From positions 40,206-104,205 of the forward strand of contig NZ_FNJR01000017.1 of assembly GCF_900104475.1 (NCBI RefSeq): a DNA stretch of 64,000 nt, read 5' to 3'. Numbering within the stretch: position 1 is the first letter of the stretch; each line of letters starts with the position of its first letter. The notes beneath the pieces are model-generated. The model was given only the letters and a program-made list of their open reading frames with translations, was not told where the DNA came from and made no database searches. A program made the position numbers and the translations under genes. Origin of the DNA: Actinopolyspora xinjiangensis. GTDB taxonomy: Bacteria > Actinomycetota > Actinomycetes > Mycobacteriales > Pseudonocardiaceae. Positions 55,392 to 64,000 of this stretch are shown piece after piece.

Positions 55392-57977
55392 ATGTTCGAG
55401 AGGTTCACCGACCGCGCGAGGCGGGTGGTTGTCCTGGCCCAGGAGGAGGCCAGGATGCTCAACCACAACTACATCGGCACCGAGCACATTCTCCTGGGTC
55501 TGATCCACGAGGGTGAGGGTGTCGCCGCCAAGGCGCTGGAATCGCTGGGGATCGCCCTCGAGGGCGTGCGCCAGCAGGTCGAGGAGATCATCGGCCAGGG
55601 CCAGCAGGCGCCCAGTGGCCACATCCCCTTCACCCCGAGGGCCAAGAAGGTTCTGGAGCTGTCGCTGCGGGAGGCGCTCCAGCTCGGGCACAACTACATC
55701 GGCACCGAACACATCCTGCTCGGCCTGATCCGCGAGGGTGAGGGTGTGGCCGCGCAGGTGCTGGTCAAGCTCGGTGCCGATCTCAACCGGGTCCGTCAGC
55801 AGGTGTTGCAGCTGCTGTCCGGCTATCAGGGCAAGGAACCGGCCGAGGCCGGTGGCCGCAGCGAGGGCACGCCGTCCTCCTCCCTGGTGCTGGATCAGTT
55901 CGGCCGCAACCTCACGCAGAGCGCCCGCGAGTCCAAGCTCGACCCGGTGATCGGTCGTGACACCGAGATCGAGCGCATCATGCAGGTGCTCTCCCGCCGC
56001 ACCAAGAACAACCCGGTGCTCATCGGCGAGGCCGGTGTCGGCAAGACCGCCGTGGTCGAGGGGCTCGCCCAGAAGATCGTCAAGGGCGAGGTCCCGGAGA
56101 CACTGAAGGAGAAGCAGCTCTACACGCTCGACCTCGGTTCGCTGGTCGCCGGTTCCCGGTACCGCGGTGACTTCGAGGAGCGCCTGAAGAAGGTACTCAA
56201 GGAGATCAAGACTCGCGGCGACATCATCCTGTTCATCGACGAGATCCACACGCTGGTCGGTGCGGGTGCCGCCGAGGGGGCCATCGACGCGGCGAGCATC
56301 CTCAAGCCGATGCTGGCGCGCGGTGAGCTGCAGACCATCGGGGCCACCACCCTCGAGGAGTACCGCAAGAACGTCGAGAAGGACGCGGCGCTGGAACGCC
56401 GCTTCCAGCCGATCCAGGTGGGCGAGCCCTCCCTGGACCACGCCGTCGAGATCCTCAAGGGACTGCGGGACCGCTACGAGGCGCACCACCGCGTCTCCAT
56501 CACCGACTCCGCGTTGTCCGCGGCGGCCAGCCTGGCGGATCGCTACATCAACGACCGGTACCTGCCGGACAAGGCGATCGACCTGCTGGACGAGGCGGGC
56601 GCCAGGATGCGCATCCGCCGGATGACCGCGCCGCCGGACCTGCGCGAGTTCGACGAGAAGATCGCCGAGGTCCGCAGGGACAAGGAGTCCTCCATCGACG
56701 GGCAGGACTTCGAGCGCGCCGCCCGGCTGCGTGACGAGGAGAAGCAGCTCATCACGCAGAAGGAGGAGCGCGAGACCCAGTGGAAGGCCGGTGACCTCGA
56801 CGTGGTCGCCGAAGTCGACGACGAGCAGATCGCCGAGGTGCTGGCCAACTGGACCGGTATTCCGGTCTTCCGCCTCACCGAGGAGGAGACCTCCAGGCTG
56901 CTGCGCATGGAGGAAGAGCTGCACAAGCGGATCATCGGTCAGGAGGACGCGGTCAAGGCGGTCTCCCAGGCGATCCGTCGTACCCGTGCCGGGCTGAAGG
57001 ACCCGCAGCGTCCCTCCGGCTCCTTCATCTTCGCGGGGCCGTCCGGTGTCGGTAAGACCGAGCTGTCCAAGTCGCTGGCCGAGTTCCTGTTCGGCGACGA
57101 CGACGCCCTGGTCCAGATCGACATGGGTGAGTACCACGACCGCTACACGGCCTCCCGACTGTTCGGCGCGCCCCCGGGCTACGTCGGCTATGAGGAGGGC
57201 GGTCAGCTCACCGAGAAGGTCCGGCGCAAGCCGTTCTCCGTGGTGCTGTTCGACGAGATCGAGAAGGCCCACCACGAGATCTACAACACGCTGTTGCAGG
57301 TCCTGGAGGACGGCAGGCTCACCGACGGCCAGGGTCGCGTGGTCGACTTCAAGAACACGGTGCTGATCTTCACCTCCAACCTGGGCACGGCCGACATCTC
57401 CAAGGCGGTCGGCCTCGGCTTCACCGCGGGCAACGAGCAGGAGTCCAACTACGAGCGGATGAAGTCCAAGGTCAACGAGGAGATGAAGAAGCACTTCCGT
57501 CCGGAGTTCCTCAACAGGATCGACGACGTGATCGTCTTCCACCAGCTCACCGAGGAAGAGATCATCCGGATGGTCGACCTGCTCATCGGCCGGGTGGAGA
57601 GCGCCCTCAAGAGCAAGGACATGTCCATCGAGTTGACCTCGAAGGCCAAGAAGCTGGTGGCCAAGCGGGGCTTCGACCCGGTGCTGGGTGCCCGGCCGCT
57701 GCGCCGCACGATCCAGCACGAGATCGAGGACAAGCTCTCCGAGAAGATCCTGTTCGGCGAGGTCGAGCCTGGTCAGATCGTGATCGTCGACGTCGACGGC
57801 TGGGACGAGGAAGGAACCGAGGACCAGGCCCAGTTCACCTTCCGAGGTGAGGCCAAGCCCTCCACCGTTCCGGACACGCCGCCCGTGGACCTGGCCGGTT
57901 CCTCCGGCGGTTCCTCCGGTGAGGGATCCTCGTCCAGCCAGGACGACCAGTCCGAAGGGTCCGGCTCCTCGGAGTGA
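55392..57977 (+). CDS. clpC: ATP-dependent Clp protease ATPase subunit ClpC
   Basis: The 861-residue HSP100 unfoldase has two N-terminal Clp repeats ([13 protein letters not shown]... and the homologous stretch near 80), nucleotide-binding domain 1 with GEAGVGKTA, a UVR-type coiled middle segment ([13 protein letters not shown]), domain 2 with GPSGVGKTE, and PEFLNRIDD. The tail is Ser/Gly/Asp-rich. It feeds substrates to ClpP and is typically essential in actinobacteria. The ATG at 55392 has AGGGAG 6 nt upstream; GTG at 55386 is in frame. Confidence 0.97.
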   Translation: MFERFTDRARRVVVLAQEEARMLNHNYIGTEHILLGLIHEGEGVAAKALESLGIALEGVRQQVEEIIGQGQQAPSGHIPFTPRAKKVLELSLREALQLGHNYIGTEHILLGLIREGEGVAAQVLVKLGADLNRVRQQVLQLLSGYQGKEPAEAGGRSEGTPSSSLVLDQFGRNLTQSARESKLDPVIGRDTEIERIMQVLSRRTKNNPVLIGEAGVGKTAVVEGLAQKIVKGEVPETLKEKQLYTLDLGSLVAGSRYRGDFEERLKKVLKEIKTRGDIILFIDEIHTLVGAGAAEGAIDAASILKPMLARGELQTIGATTLEEYRKNVEKDAALERRFQPIQVGEPSLDHAVEILKGLRDRYEAHHRVSITDSALSAAASLADRYINDRYLPDKAIDLLDEAGARMRIRRMTAPPDLREFDEKIAEVRRDKESSIDGQDFERAARLRDEEKQLITQKEERETQWKAGDLDVVAEVDDEQIAEVLANWTGIPVFRLTEEETSRLLRMEEELHKRIIGQEDAVKAVSQAIRRTRAGLKDPQRPSGSFIFAGPSGVGKTELSKSLAEFLFGDDDALVQIDMGEYHDRYTASRLFGAPPGYVGYEEGGQLTEKVRRKPFSVVLFDEIEKAHHEIYNTLLQVLEDGRLTDGQGRVVDFKNTVLIFTSNLGTADISKAVGLGFTAGNEQESNYERMKSKVNEEMKKHFRPEFLNRIDDVIVFHQLTEEEIIRMVDLLIGRVESALKSKDMSIELTSKAKKLVAKRGFDPVLGARPLRRTIQHEIEDKLSEKILFGEVEPGQIVIVDVDGWDEEGTEDQAQFTFRGEAKPSTVPDTPPVDLAGSSGGSSGEGSSSSQDDQSEGSGSSE

Positions 57978-57997
57978 TCCGCTACGCCCGAAACGAT

Positions 57998-58028
57998 CGA
58001 TCCCGCCCCCGTTGGGGCGGGATCGTTT
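57998..58028 (+). terminator. intrinsic terminator after clpC
   Basis: CGATCCCGCCCC and its exact inverse complement pair around CGTT, followed by TTTCG. It starts 20 nt after the clpC stop. Confidence 0.88.
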
Positions 58029-58201
58029 CGTTCGCCACCGCCGGGCGGACCGCCGGCGGTCGAGTGCGGTGGAGAGGCGCCCCGACGCGCCGAGCCGGTC
58101 GTGTCGGCCCCGGCGTCCGGGGCGTCGGTACGCCCGGTTCGGCTGAGCCGCTCCGGACCGAACCCGTGGTCGTTCCACGCGATCGGTGAGGCGCGGTCGG
58201 C

Positions 58202-58819
58202 GTGAATTCCCGGCAGAGTGAGGACCGCATCCGGAGTGCGCTGCACGTGCCGGTGCTCACCGCTGCCGCCGTCTCGGTTCCCGCCGTTTTCCTCACCCGG
58301 TTGGACGGGCCGGTGTCGCTGCTGGGAACGGTGCTCAACTGGCTGTCGATGCTGGTGCTCACGGCCGAGTCGGCCCTGCTGTTCTGGTTCAGCGAGAACC
58401 GTCCCCGCTGGCTGCGCGACCACTGGTGGATGGCGTTGGTGACCGTGTTGACGATCCCCGCCGTGGTGTTCGCGTTCGCACCCGCCCAGGTGCTGCGGCT
58501 GGTCCGGGTGGTCGCCGCCGTCCAGCTCGTTCGTGTGTTCCGGTTGGTGAAGGTCGCGCGGGTGCTGCACCGGCGCGCCCGACGAATGGGCGGGCCGAGG
58601 CACGTCCTGCTGGGAGCAGTCCTGCTGGCGGCGTTGGGCCTGCTCGGGGTCGTGCTGGCCGACGAGGACAGCCCCACCCGGCGTACGCTGGACGCGGTGT
58701 CGGACCGGTGGGGGTGGCCCGTGCTGCTCGGTGCTCTCGTGCTGTCCGTGGTGGTGATCGGCGGGCTCGTCACGTGGCTGCGCCGGCGCCGCGCCGACCG
58801 GTCGGAGCGCGGCCGGTGA
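58202..58819 (+). CDS. voltage-sensor-like membrane protein without a pore motif
   Basis: The 205-residue membrane protein has four hydrophobic helices in the first 120 residues. The fourth, about 98-120 (RLVRVVAAVQLVRVFRLVKVARVLHRR), carries Arg or Lys at about every third position, as in the S4 segment of voltage-gated channels. Two further helices follow (about 138-156 and 178-198), but no TVGYG-like selectivity filter is present. It could be a divergent ion-channel relative or a stand-alone voltage-sensor-type protein; the function is unknown. The GTG at 58202 has GGTGAGG upstream. It precedes the large regulator gene. Confidence 0.7.
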   Translation: MNSRQSEDRIRSALHVPVLTAAAVSVPAVFLTRLDGPVSLLGTVLNWLSMLVLTAESALLFWFSENRPRWLRDHWWMALVTVLTIPAVVFAFAPAQVLRLVRVVAAVQLVRVFRLVKVARVLHRRARRMGGPRHVLLGAVLLAALGLLGVVLADEDSPTRRTLDAVSDRWGWPVLLGALVLSVVVIGGLVTWLRRRRADRSERGR

Positions 58820-58880
58820 TCGGCCGTCACGCTGGGGCTGTCTCGGCCCGCCTCTGCTCGCGAGGCGGCGGCAAGAGCTG

Positions 58881-61800
58881 GTGAGGTGCCGTGTGCTGGT
58901 AGCGATGCTCGGCCCGTTCCGGGTGCACGACAGCCGGGGCGAACCGGTCGATCCGGGTGGTAACCGGGTGCGCACCCTGCTGGCGCGCCTGGCGCTGGAC
59001 GTCAACCGCGACGTGCCCGTGCGAACGTTGATCGACGATCTCTGGGGCGAATCCCCACCCACCGGTGCCACCAACGCGCTGCACACCCTGGTCTCCCGGA
59101 GCAGGCGGGCGCTGAGCCCGGTGACCGGTCTGCGGTTGTGCTCCGAAGGGGTCGGCTACGCCCTGCGAGCTGATCCGGACGAGATCGACCTGCACCGCTT
59201 CGAACGGCTGGCCGCTCGTGGGCGGAGCGCACTGCGCGAGGACCGCCCGACGGAGGCGGTCGAGGACCTGCGGGCCGCGTTGGAGCTCTGGCGCGGCGAT
59301 CCACTGGTCGACTTCCGAGGTGCTGCCTTCGCCGAAGTCACCGTCACCCGTCTGGAACGGCTCGGACGTTCCGCGCTGATCGACCGGATCGAGGCCCAGC
59401 TACGGCTTGGTGACCACGTGGATCTCCTCGACGAGCTCGCGCGGCTCACCCGCGCGCACCCGCTGGACGAACGCCTCGCGGAACTGCACATCCGCGCGCT
59501 GCGAGCGGCCGGGCAGCGCGCCGAAGCCGTGGCCTGCTACGGGCGGCTGCGCGGACAGTTGGTCGAGCATCTCGGGACCGAACCGGGCGACCGACTGCGC
59601 GAGTTGCATCTCGCCGTGCTCCGAGACGGGAACGCGGACGAGACGAACTCCCCGCAGATCCCGGACTCCGCCCAGCACGGGTCGTCGGCTTCGGGCCCGA
59701 CCGGTGGAACGACTCCGACGGGCGCTGCGCCGCCGCGGCCGATGAGCGGTTTCGTGGGGCGGGAGCGGGAACTGGCCCAACTCGAACACGCGCTGCGCGA
59801 AGCGCGCCTGGTGACCCTGTTCGGGCCAGGCGGTTCGGGCAAGACCAGACTGGCGACCGAGGGAGCCTCCAGGATCACCACACAGCGGGTGCTGTTCGTG
59901 GAACTCGCACCGGTGCGTGACGGGCACGCCCTCTCCTCGGCTGTGCTGACCGGACTGGGGGTCCGACAGGCACCCCGGATCGATCATGGGCAGCCGGGAG
60001 ACGACTCGTTGCCCCGATTGGTGGAGACGCTGGCATCCGAACCGACCCTGCTGATCCTGGACAACTGCGAGCACCTCGTCACGCCGGCCGCGCAGCTGGC
60101 CGAACAGCTGCTGAGTCGTGCTCCTGAACTGCGGATACTGGCCACGAGCAGGGAACCGCTGGCACTACCCGGTGAGAAGCTGCTCCCGGTAGGGCCGTTG
60201 GAGCTGCCCGACGACGCCGAAGCGGCGGGTTCCAGCGCGGCCGTACGGCTCTTCGAGCAGCGCGCCGTCGCCGCGCGGCGTGACTTCGAGCTCACCCGGG
60301 ACAACACGGCCCACGTCGTGGAGATCTGCCGTGAACTGGACGGTATGCCACTGGCTATAGAGCTCGCCGCCGCGCGGGTCCGCTCCATGAGCCCCCGTGG
60401 GGTCGCTGAACGGCTCGACGACCGGTTCCGGTTGCTCACCAGGGGAAACCGATCAGCGATGTCCCGTCACCGCACGCTGCGCGCGGTGGTGGAGTGGAGC
60501 TGGGAGCTGTTGACCGAGCCCGAACGGGTACTGGCGCGCAGGATGTCGGTGTTCGCGGGCTCCGCGCGTGCCGAGTCGGTGGCCGAGGTGTGCTCCGGTG
60601 CCGGGCTGGAGGCCGGTGACGTGGACGAAGTCCTCGCCGACCTGGTGGACAAGTCACTGGTGGAGGCGGTCGACGACGGCACCGTCATGCGCTACCGGAT
60701 GCTGGAGACGGTGCGGGTCTTCTGCGCCGAACGGCTGGCGGACGCCGGGGAGACCGCGACTCTGGGACGCCGCCACGCCGAACACTTCCTGGCCCTCGCG
60801 GAGAAGGCGGCCCCACTCATCCACTCGCGGGAGCAACTGAAGTGGCTGGCACGCCTGGACGCCGAGCACGACAACACGATGCGGGCGTTGCGTTGGGCGC
60901 TCGCGAACTCCGACGCCGAGGTCGGGATCAGGTTGGCCGCCGCCCTCAACTGGTACTGGTCGATGAATACGCGCCACCCCGAGCTCACCGAGCGGATGCG
61001 TCAGGTGGCCGCGCTGGGTGGGCCCGCGCCGGAGGAGAGCCGCGCGGTGGTCGAGCTCGTTCGTCGGTTGTTCGTGGATGCTCACGATTGGTCGGAGCGG
61101 CTCGGCGCGGCGTTGGAACGGCTGCGTGAGACGGACGCGATGTCGCGTTACGTGTATTTGGGGCTACTGGAGCCGATGGTCTGGTTGTTGACGGAGCGAC
61201 TGGACGAGATGGCGGGCTCGCTGCGGCGAGCGGCCGAACACCCGGATCCGTGGCCCAACGCCGCCGCGCACTACGGGCGCGCGATGCTGGCCGAGCGTCG
61301 TGGCGAGATGAACGCTGGTGAGCAGCACGCGAATCGCGCGGCGGTGGCTTTCGAGGCCATCGGTGACCGCTGGGGCATGGCCCAGGCGATCTGCATCACA
61401 GCCGTTTTCCACTCGCTGCGGGGAGATCACGAGAAGGCGGTCGAGAGCCTGGCGGAATCGGTGGCCGTGCTGCGCGAGTTCCGTTCCCCGGCGGAGCTGG
61501 TTCCCCAACTGGCCCGCATCGGTATGCAGCGGGTGCGAATGGGGGATCTCGCCGGTGCCCGCGCGGAACTGGACGAGGCTTCCCGATTGGCGGGGAGCGC
61601 TCCCTCCACCCACCGGGTGACCGTCACGTACGGGCGAATGGAGCTCGCCAGGGCCGAGGGCGACATCGGCTCGGCCCGGCGGTTGATGCACCACGCCGAG
61701 GCGGACCTCGTGGCGATCGGATCACCACCGCATCCGATGATGCGCGATCTGCTGCTGTCGTTCCGGCTCCGACTGCTGCTCGACGAGGGGGATGTGCGGG

Positions 61801-62114
61801 GCGCGCGCGAGCTTTTCGGGACCGCTCTCGGTGGAGAGGAGATCGTGCTGGGCAGGCCGATGAGCGCGGTGCTGACCGAACAACTGGCCCGGCTGCTGCT
61901 GCACGAGGCCGAGCCGGAGGAGGCGGCGCGGATGCTCGGGGTGGCGGCTGCTCTGCAGGGAGTGCTGGACCAGGGGGACCCCGACGTGCGCGAGGTGTGC
62001 ACCCGGTTGCGGGAACGGTTGGGTGCCGAGGAGTTCGAGCGACTCCGCGCGAGCCGAGCGGAGTTGTCCGTTGTGGAGTGCCATGCCGAGCTCAGGCGCG
62101 TGCTCGGCGGCTGA
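58881..62114 (+). CDS. BTAD/AfsR-SARP-type transcriptional regulator with ATPase and TPR-like C-terminus
   Basis: This 1077-residue regulator is assembled as: an OmpR-type winged helix (about 5-95, with TLIDDLWGESPPTGATNALHTLVSRSRRAL), a bacterial transcriptional activation domain (about 100-250), a STAND-type ATPase with GPGGSGKT (315-322) and DNCEHL Walker B, a winged-helix connector, and a C-terminal TPR-like helical region. Such proteins control secondary metabolism or stress genes and bind ATP as a switch. No biosynthetic genes lie beside it, so its targets are unknown; action on the cluster at the left end is only speculation. The GTG at 58881 is one of several possible starts. Confidence 0.9.
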   Translation: MRCRVLVAMLGPFRVHDSRGEPVDPGGNRVRTLLARLALDVNRDVPVRTLIDDLWGESPPTGATNALHTLVSRSRRALSPVTGLRLCSEGVGYALRADPDEIDLHRFERLAARGRSALREDRPTEAVEDLRAALELWRGDPLVDFRGAAFAEVTVTRLERLGRSALIDRIEAQLRLGDHVDLLDELARLTRAHPLDERLAELHIRALRAAGQRAEAVACYGRLRGQLVEHLGTEPGDRLRELHLAVLRDGNADETNSPQIPDSAQHGSSASGPTGGTTPTGAAPPRPMSGFVGRERELAQLEHALREARLVTLFGPGGSGKTRLATEGASRITTQRVLFVELAPVRDGHALSSAVLTGLGVRQAPRIDHGQPGDDSLPRLVETLASEPTLLILDNCEHLVTPAAQLAEQLLSRAPELRILATSREPLALPGEKLLPVGPLELPDDAEAAGSSAAVRLFEQRAVAARRDFELTRDNTAHVVEICRELDGMPLAIELAAARVRSMSPRGVAERLDDRFRLLTRGNRSAMSRHRTLRAVVEWSWELLTEPERVLARRMSVFAGSARAESVAEVCSGAGLEAGDVDEVLADLVDKSLVEAVDDGTVMRYRMLETVRVFCAERLADAGETATLGRRHAEHFLALAEKAAPLIHSREQLKWLARLDAEHDNTMRALRWALANSDAEVGIRLAAALNWYWSMNTRHPELTERMRQVAALGGPAPEESRAVVELVRRLFVDAHDWSERLGAALERLRETDAMSRYVYLGLLEPMVWLLTERLDEMAGSLRRAAEHPDPWPNAAAHYGRAMLAERRGEMNAGEQHANRAAVAFEAIGDRWGMAQAICITAVFHSLRGDHEKAVESLAESVAVLREFRSPAELVPQLARIGMQRVRMGDLAGARAELDEASRLAGSAPSTHRVTVTYGRMELARAEGDIGSARRLMHHAEADLVAIGSPPHPMMRDLLLSFRLRLLLDEGDVRGARELFGTALGGEEIVLGRPMSAVLTEQLARLLLHEAEPEEAARMLGVAAALQGVLDQGDPDVREVCTRLRERLGAEEFERLRASRAELSVVECHAELRRVLGG

Positions 62115-62179
62115 ATGTCGCGGACTCGCAGTGGGGAAGCGTCGTTCGACGGCGGCTCTTCCGGGATGAGGGACGCGTC

Positions 62180-62350
62180 GTGTCGGACACCTCGGACCGG
62201 TGGTCGGCGCTGAGACCGTCACGAGCCGGTTACGATCCTGCGACCGGTACCCGGTGGTATCGAAATTCGGGTGCTCCCCGAACCGTCGCGGCGGTAACGT
62301 TCTCGCCGTTTGTCGTTTGCCGTTCGACGGGATTGGGAGTCGACCAGTGA
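62180..62350 (+). CDS. possible 56-codon ORF coupled to the DUF4328 gene
   Basis: A GTG at 62180 with GAGGGA 7 nt upstream opens a 56-residue frame whose TGA overlaps the next gene's GTG (GTGA), the classic coupling layout. The peptide contains a GYDPATGTRWYRNSG stretch reminiscent of short Trp/Arg motifs found at the start of DUF2510-type proteins. No homologue is recognised and it may be chance. Confidence 0.35.
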   Translation: MSDTSDRWSALRPSRAGYDPATGTRWYRNSGAPRTVAAVTFSPFVVCRSTGLGVDQ

Positions 62351-63240
62351 ACTGTGCCGTGTGCGGAGGACACGTCCCCGCCGACCGGGAGTACTGCGCC
62401 GTTTGCGGTGGCAGAGCGATGCCCGCCGACTGGCTGGACAACACCGGCGTCGTGGGTAACCCCGGAGCGGAGAACCCCGGCAACGCCCCGGAACTCGACG
62501 TGCGGCGAGCTCTCCGGCCGACGCGGGGACTGGGGATCGCCACCGTCGTGCTGCTGTTGTCCTTCGCCGTGATCCGCGCGTTGAACACTCTCGTGCAGCT
62601 CCGGCTGTTCGTGGTGTACGGCGATGCGCTCGAGAGGTCCCGCTCCTACTGGGACATGGAGTTCCTGCCGTCGGAATTGTTCGAGCTGGTGTTCGGAGTT
62701 CTCGCCGTCCCCGTGTTCGTGGCCGCGGTCGTGATGTTTCTGATCTGGTTGTTCCGGGTGCGCGGCAACGCCGAGATGCTGGACCCCGAGGTGCATCGGC
62801 GGAAGAAGCCCTGGCTGATCCTCGGTTGGATCGTCCCGGTGGTCAGTTTCTGGTTCCCGAAACAGATCCTCACCGACATCTGGCGAGCGAGCCGTCCCGG
62901 ACACGTACGCGGAGACGTGGAATCGAGCTTCGAGTACAAAGGTGGACTGCTCTGGGCCTGGTGGCTGGTTTTCCTCGCGATGATGAGCGTCGACCGGGCC
63001 CACCGTGTGGTCACTTACACGCACACCGGAGTGGAAAGGAACCAGTTCGAACTCCCAGGTGAAGAAGCGCTGGCGCTCTACCACGATCTGGCGCTGACGG
63101 GGCTGCTCGTCTCTTCCGTCCAAGTCGCCGCGGGGGTCCTGGCGGCGTTGGTCGTCCGGCGGATCACCAACTGGCAGCACCAGGCGCGCCAGGACCGTCA
63201 TGGACAGTCCGATCCGGTGGGTGCCGTGGCGCCACACTAG
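62347..63240 (+). CDS. DUF4328 domain-containing membrane protein with N-terminal zinc ribbon
   Basis: The 297-residue protein begins with a short zinc-ribbon-like module (CAVCGG...CAVCGG, residues 3-22), then a linker and six or so hydrophobic helices. The central WLFRVRGNAEMLDPEVHRRKKPWLILGWIVPVVSFWFPKQILTDIWRAS region is the DUF4328 signature. Its function is unknown. The GTG at 62347 gives the ribbon at the very N-terminus; the frame is open to 62200. It is the last protein gene before the rRNA operon. Confidence 0.85.
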   Translation: MNCAVCGGHVPADREYCAVCGGRAMPADWLDNTGVVGNPGAENPGNAPELDVRRALRPTRGLGIATVVLLLSFAVIRALNTLVQLRLFVVYGDALERSRSYWDMEFLPSELFELVFGVLAVPVFVAAVVMFLIWLFRVRGNAEMLDPEVHRRKKPWLILGWIVPVVSFWFPKQILTDIWRASRPGHVRGDVESSFEYKGGLLWAWWLVFLAMMSVDRAHRVVTYTHTGVERNQFELPGEEALALYHDLALTGLLVSSVQVAAGVLAALVVRRITNWQHQARQDRHGQSDPVGAVAPH

Positions 63241-63341
63241 GGACCTCGGGTGGGTCGCCGGGTGAACTGTGAGCGCACGGCGGCCATCCGAACGTTTTTC
63301 GCGGTATTTACCGGGGTTGTCCTGGGAATTCGTTGATTGTT

Positions 63342-63375
63342 GGGGGGTGGGTGTGTGGGGGTGTGTGGTGGGGGG
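63342..63375 (+). repeat. potential G-quadruplex upstream of the rRNA operon
   Basis: Four runs of three to six G (63342-63347, 63349-63351, 63357-63361 and 63370-63375) are separated by short T/G loops, meeting the usual intramolecular quadruplex rule. They lie on the non-template strand of the rRNA operon. Confidence 0.5.
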
Positions 63376-63609
63376 TTAGAGTGGTTGTTGTCAGCACGGC
63401 GGGGCCGGGTTGGGAATCGCTAGGGGTTGGTGCTCGGTTTTTTCGGGTGCTTTCCGGGTGGTTTCTGGTTTCGGTTCGTGGTGGTGGCTGGTTGTTTGTA
63501 GAACTGCATGTGGTGCCTTCTGGTTCGTTGGTTGGGGCTCGCTGTGGTGGTGGGTCGTGATCGGCGGGTGGCTGGGCCCCCCGGTGTGTGGGGGGTTTGG
63601 TGGGGGTGC

Positions 63610-63615
63610 TACGGT
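63610..63615 (+). promoter_or_regulatory. candidate -10 of an rRNA promoter
   Basis: TACGGT lies about 240 nt before the 16S start in a region otherwise free of -10-like hexamers, apart from TAGAGT at 63377-63382. No consensus -35 is seen at either. Confidence 0.35.
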
Positions 63616-63710
63616 GAATGCGGTGAACAACGGAAAAGCATTCGGATGTCTGCTGGCTGGTTAGTTGGTGGATGTTTCCGGGTGTGGGCCTGCCGCGTGT
63701 GTGGTGGGTG

Positions 63711-63731
63711 TGTTCTTTGAGAATTCAACAG
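63711..63731 (+). promoter_or_regulatory. boxA-like antitermination/processing element
   Basis: TGTTCTTTGAGAATTCAACA matches the conserved leader element found shortly before actinobacterial 16S genes, with a boxA-like core (TTCTTTGA). It probably loads the Nus antitermination complex. Confidence 0.55.
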
Positions 63732-63857
63732 TGTTTGTGCACGCGTGTGTGTGTTTGCTTTCTTGTCTTTTTTTGCTTTGAGTAGTGCCCGCGCTGCGGC
63801 ATCATGGTTGTGGTGTTGTGGTGTGGGTGGTGCTGGGGTTTTTTTCCAATAGGTTTC

Positions 63858-64000
63858 TTGTTGGAGAGTTTGATCCTGGCTCAGGACGAACGCTGACGGC
63901 GCGCTTCACACATGCAAGTCGAGCGATGGCGCCGGTTTTCGGATCGGTGTGCAGAGCGGCGGACGGGTGAGTAACACGTGAGTAACCTGCCCTGGGCGTG
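63858..64000 (+). rRNA. rrs: 16S ribosomal RNA, 5' end (partial)
   Basis: The universal start AGAGTTTGATCCTGG is at 63865, setting position 1 near 63858. It continues with ACGAACGCTGACGG, CATGCAAGTCGA and GGCGGACGGGTGAGTAACACG as expected. The gene runs off the right end of the window. The first variable loop is short, as in actinobacteria. Confidence 0.97.

Larger units (their letters stand above)
63241..63857. other. rRNA operon upstream and leader region, strongly G/T-rich
   Basis: No protein gene is seen in 617 bases. The plus strand is dominated by G and T from about 63325 on. It contains a potential G-quadruplex, a C6/G6 hairpin (63577-63595), a candidate promoter -10 (63610-63615), an antitermination-like box and a T-rich stretch before the 16S start. 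Confidence 0.6.

Noticed and set aside
55305..58178. 957-codon minus-strand frame opposite clpC
   Set aside because: It is a shadow of the highly conserved ClpC gene, and the clpC terminator lies inside it.
63577..63595. C6/G6 hairpin as a terminator before the rRNA operon
   Set aside because: It lies inside the presumed leader region, has only a TTT after it, and may equally be a by-product of the G-rich composition.

Overview
The window is a high-GC actinomycete chromosome segment, most like a Pseudonocardiales/Actinopolysporales member. The evidence is the GTG-rich start usage, IdeR/DmdR-type iron box, Lsr2, BTAD/SARP regulator, Clp_N-type ClpC, and the conserved order dacB - metalloprotease - tilS - hpt - ftsH - folE-folP-folB-folK - DUF3180 - DUF6779 - panC - panD - coaX - lysS - lsr2. 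The window ends inside the first ~140 nt of a 16S rRNA gene.

Region 1 (1-9.8 kb) is the accessory part. It has visibly lower G+C than the rest (hand-counted sample 8041-8100: 31 of 60 G+C). Eight genes lie on the minus strand in two tightly coupled units. The first encodes a bicupin, an asparagine-synthetase-type amidotransferase, a PrpF-like isomerase, an acyl-CoA-dehydrogenase-fold flavoprotein lacking the usual catalytic Glu, a dihydroorotase/hydantoinase-type cyclic amidohydrolase and a flavin reductase. The second encodes a pseudouridine-5'-phosphate glycosidase homologue and a HAD phosphatase. The last pair is the hallmark of C-nucleoside/C-riboside biosynthesis (as in AlnA/AlnB, IndA/IndB and minimycin), so I read the region as an unassigned C-nucleoside gene cluster. 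Near-identical operator-like repeats (ACCA-N6-TGGT) sit between the -35 and -10 hexamers of two promoters, suggesting co-regulation.

Region 2 (10-29 kb) is mixed chromosomal: a primase-like protein, a DEAD/DEAH helicase with DUF1998-type cysteine cluster, a K+-independent H+-pyrophosphatase, topoisomerase I, DNA polymerase III delta', a secreted wall/membrane protein, tRNA-Thr(CGT), DUF3224, an F420-type PPOX oxidoreductase with a perfect palindromic operator, a VOC protein, a SLATT-like membrane protein and a decayed TnpB remnant.

Region 3 (29-50 kb) is core housekeeping: soluble pyrophosphatase, PBP4-type carboxypeptidase, tRNA-Ile lysidine synthase, HPRT, FtsH, the folate operon, the pantothenate/CoA genes, LysRS and Lsr2. 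Several genes here and in region 2 have a TANNNT -10 hexamer only 6-8 nt upstream of the start codon and no Shine-Dalgarno, indicating leaderless mRNAs.

Region 4 (50-64 kb) holds an iron-siderophore ABC importer controlled by tandem overlapping iron boxes between divergent genes, ClpC, a voltage-sensor-like membrane protein without pore motif, a large BTAD/ATPase regulator, a DUF4328 protein possibly coupled to a 56-codon ORF, and a strikingly G/T-rich leader (with a potential G-quadruplex) before the 16S rRNA gene.
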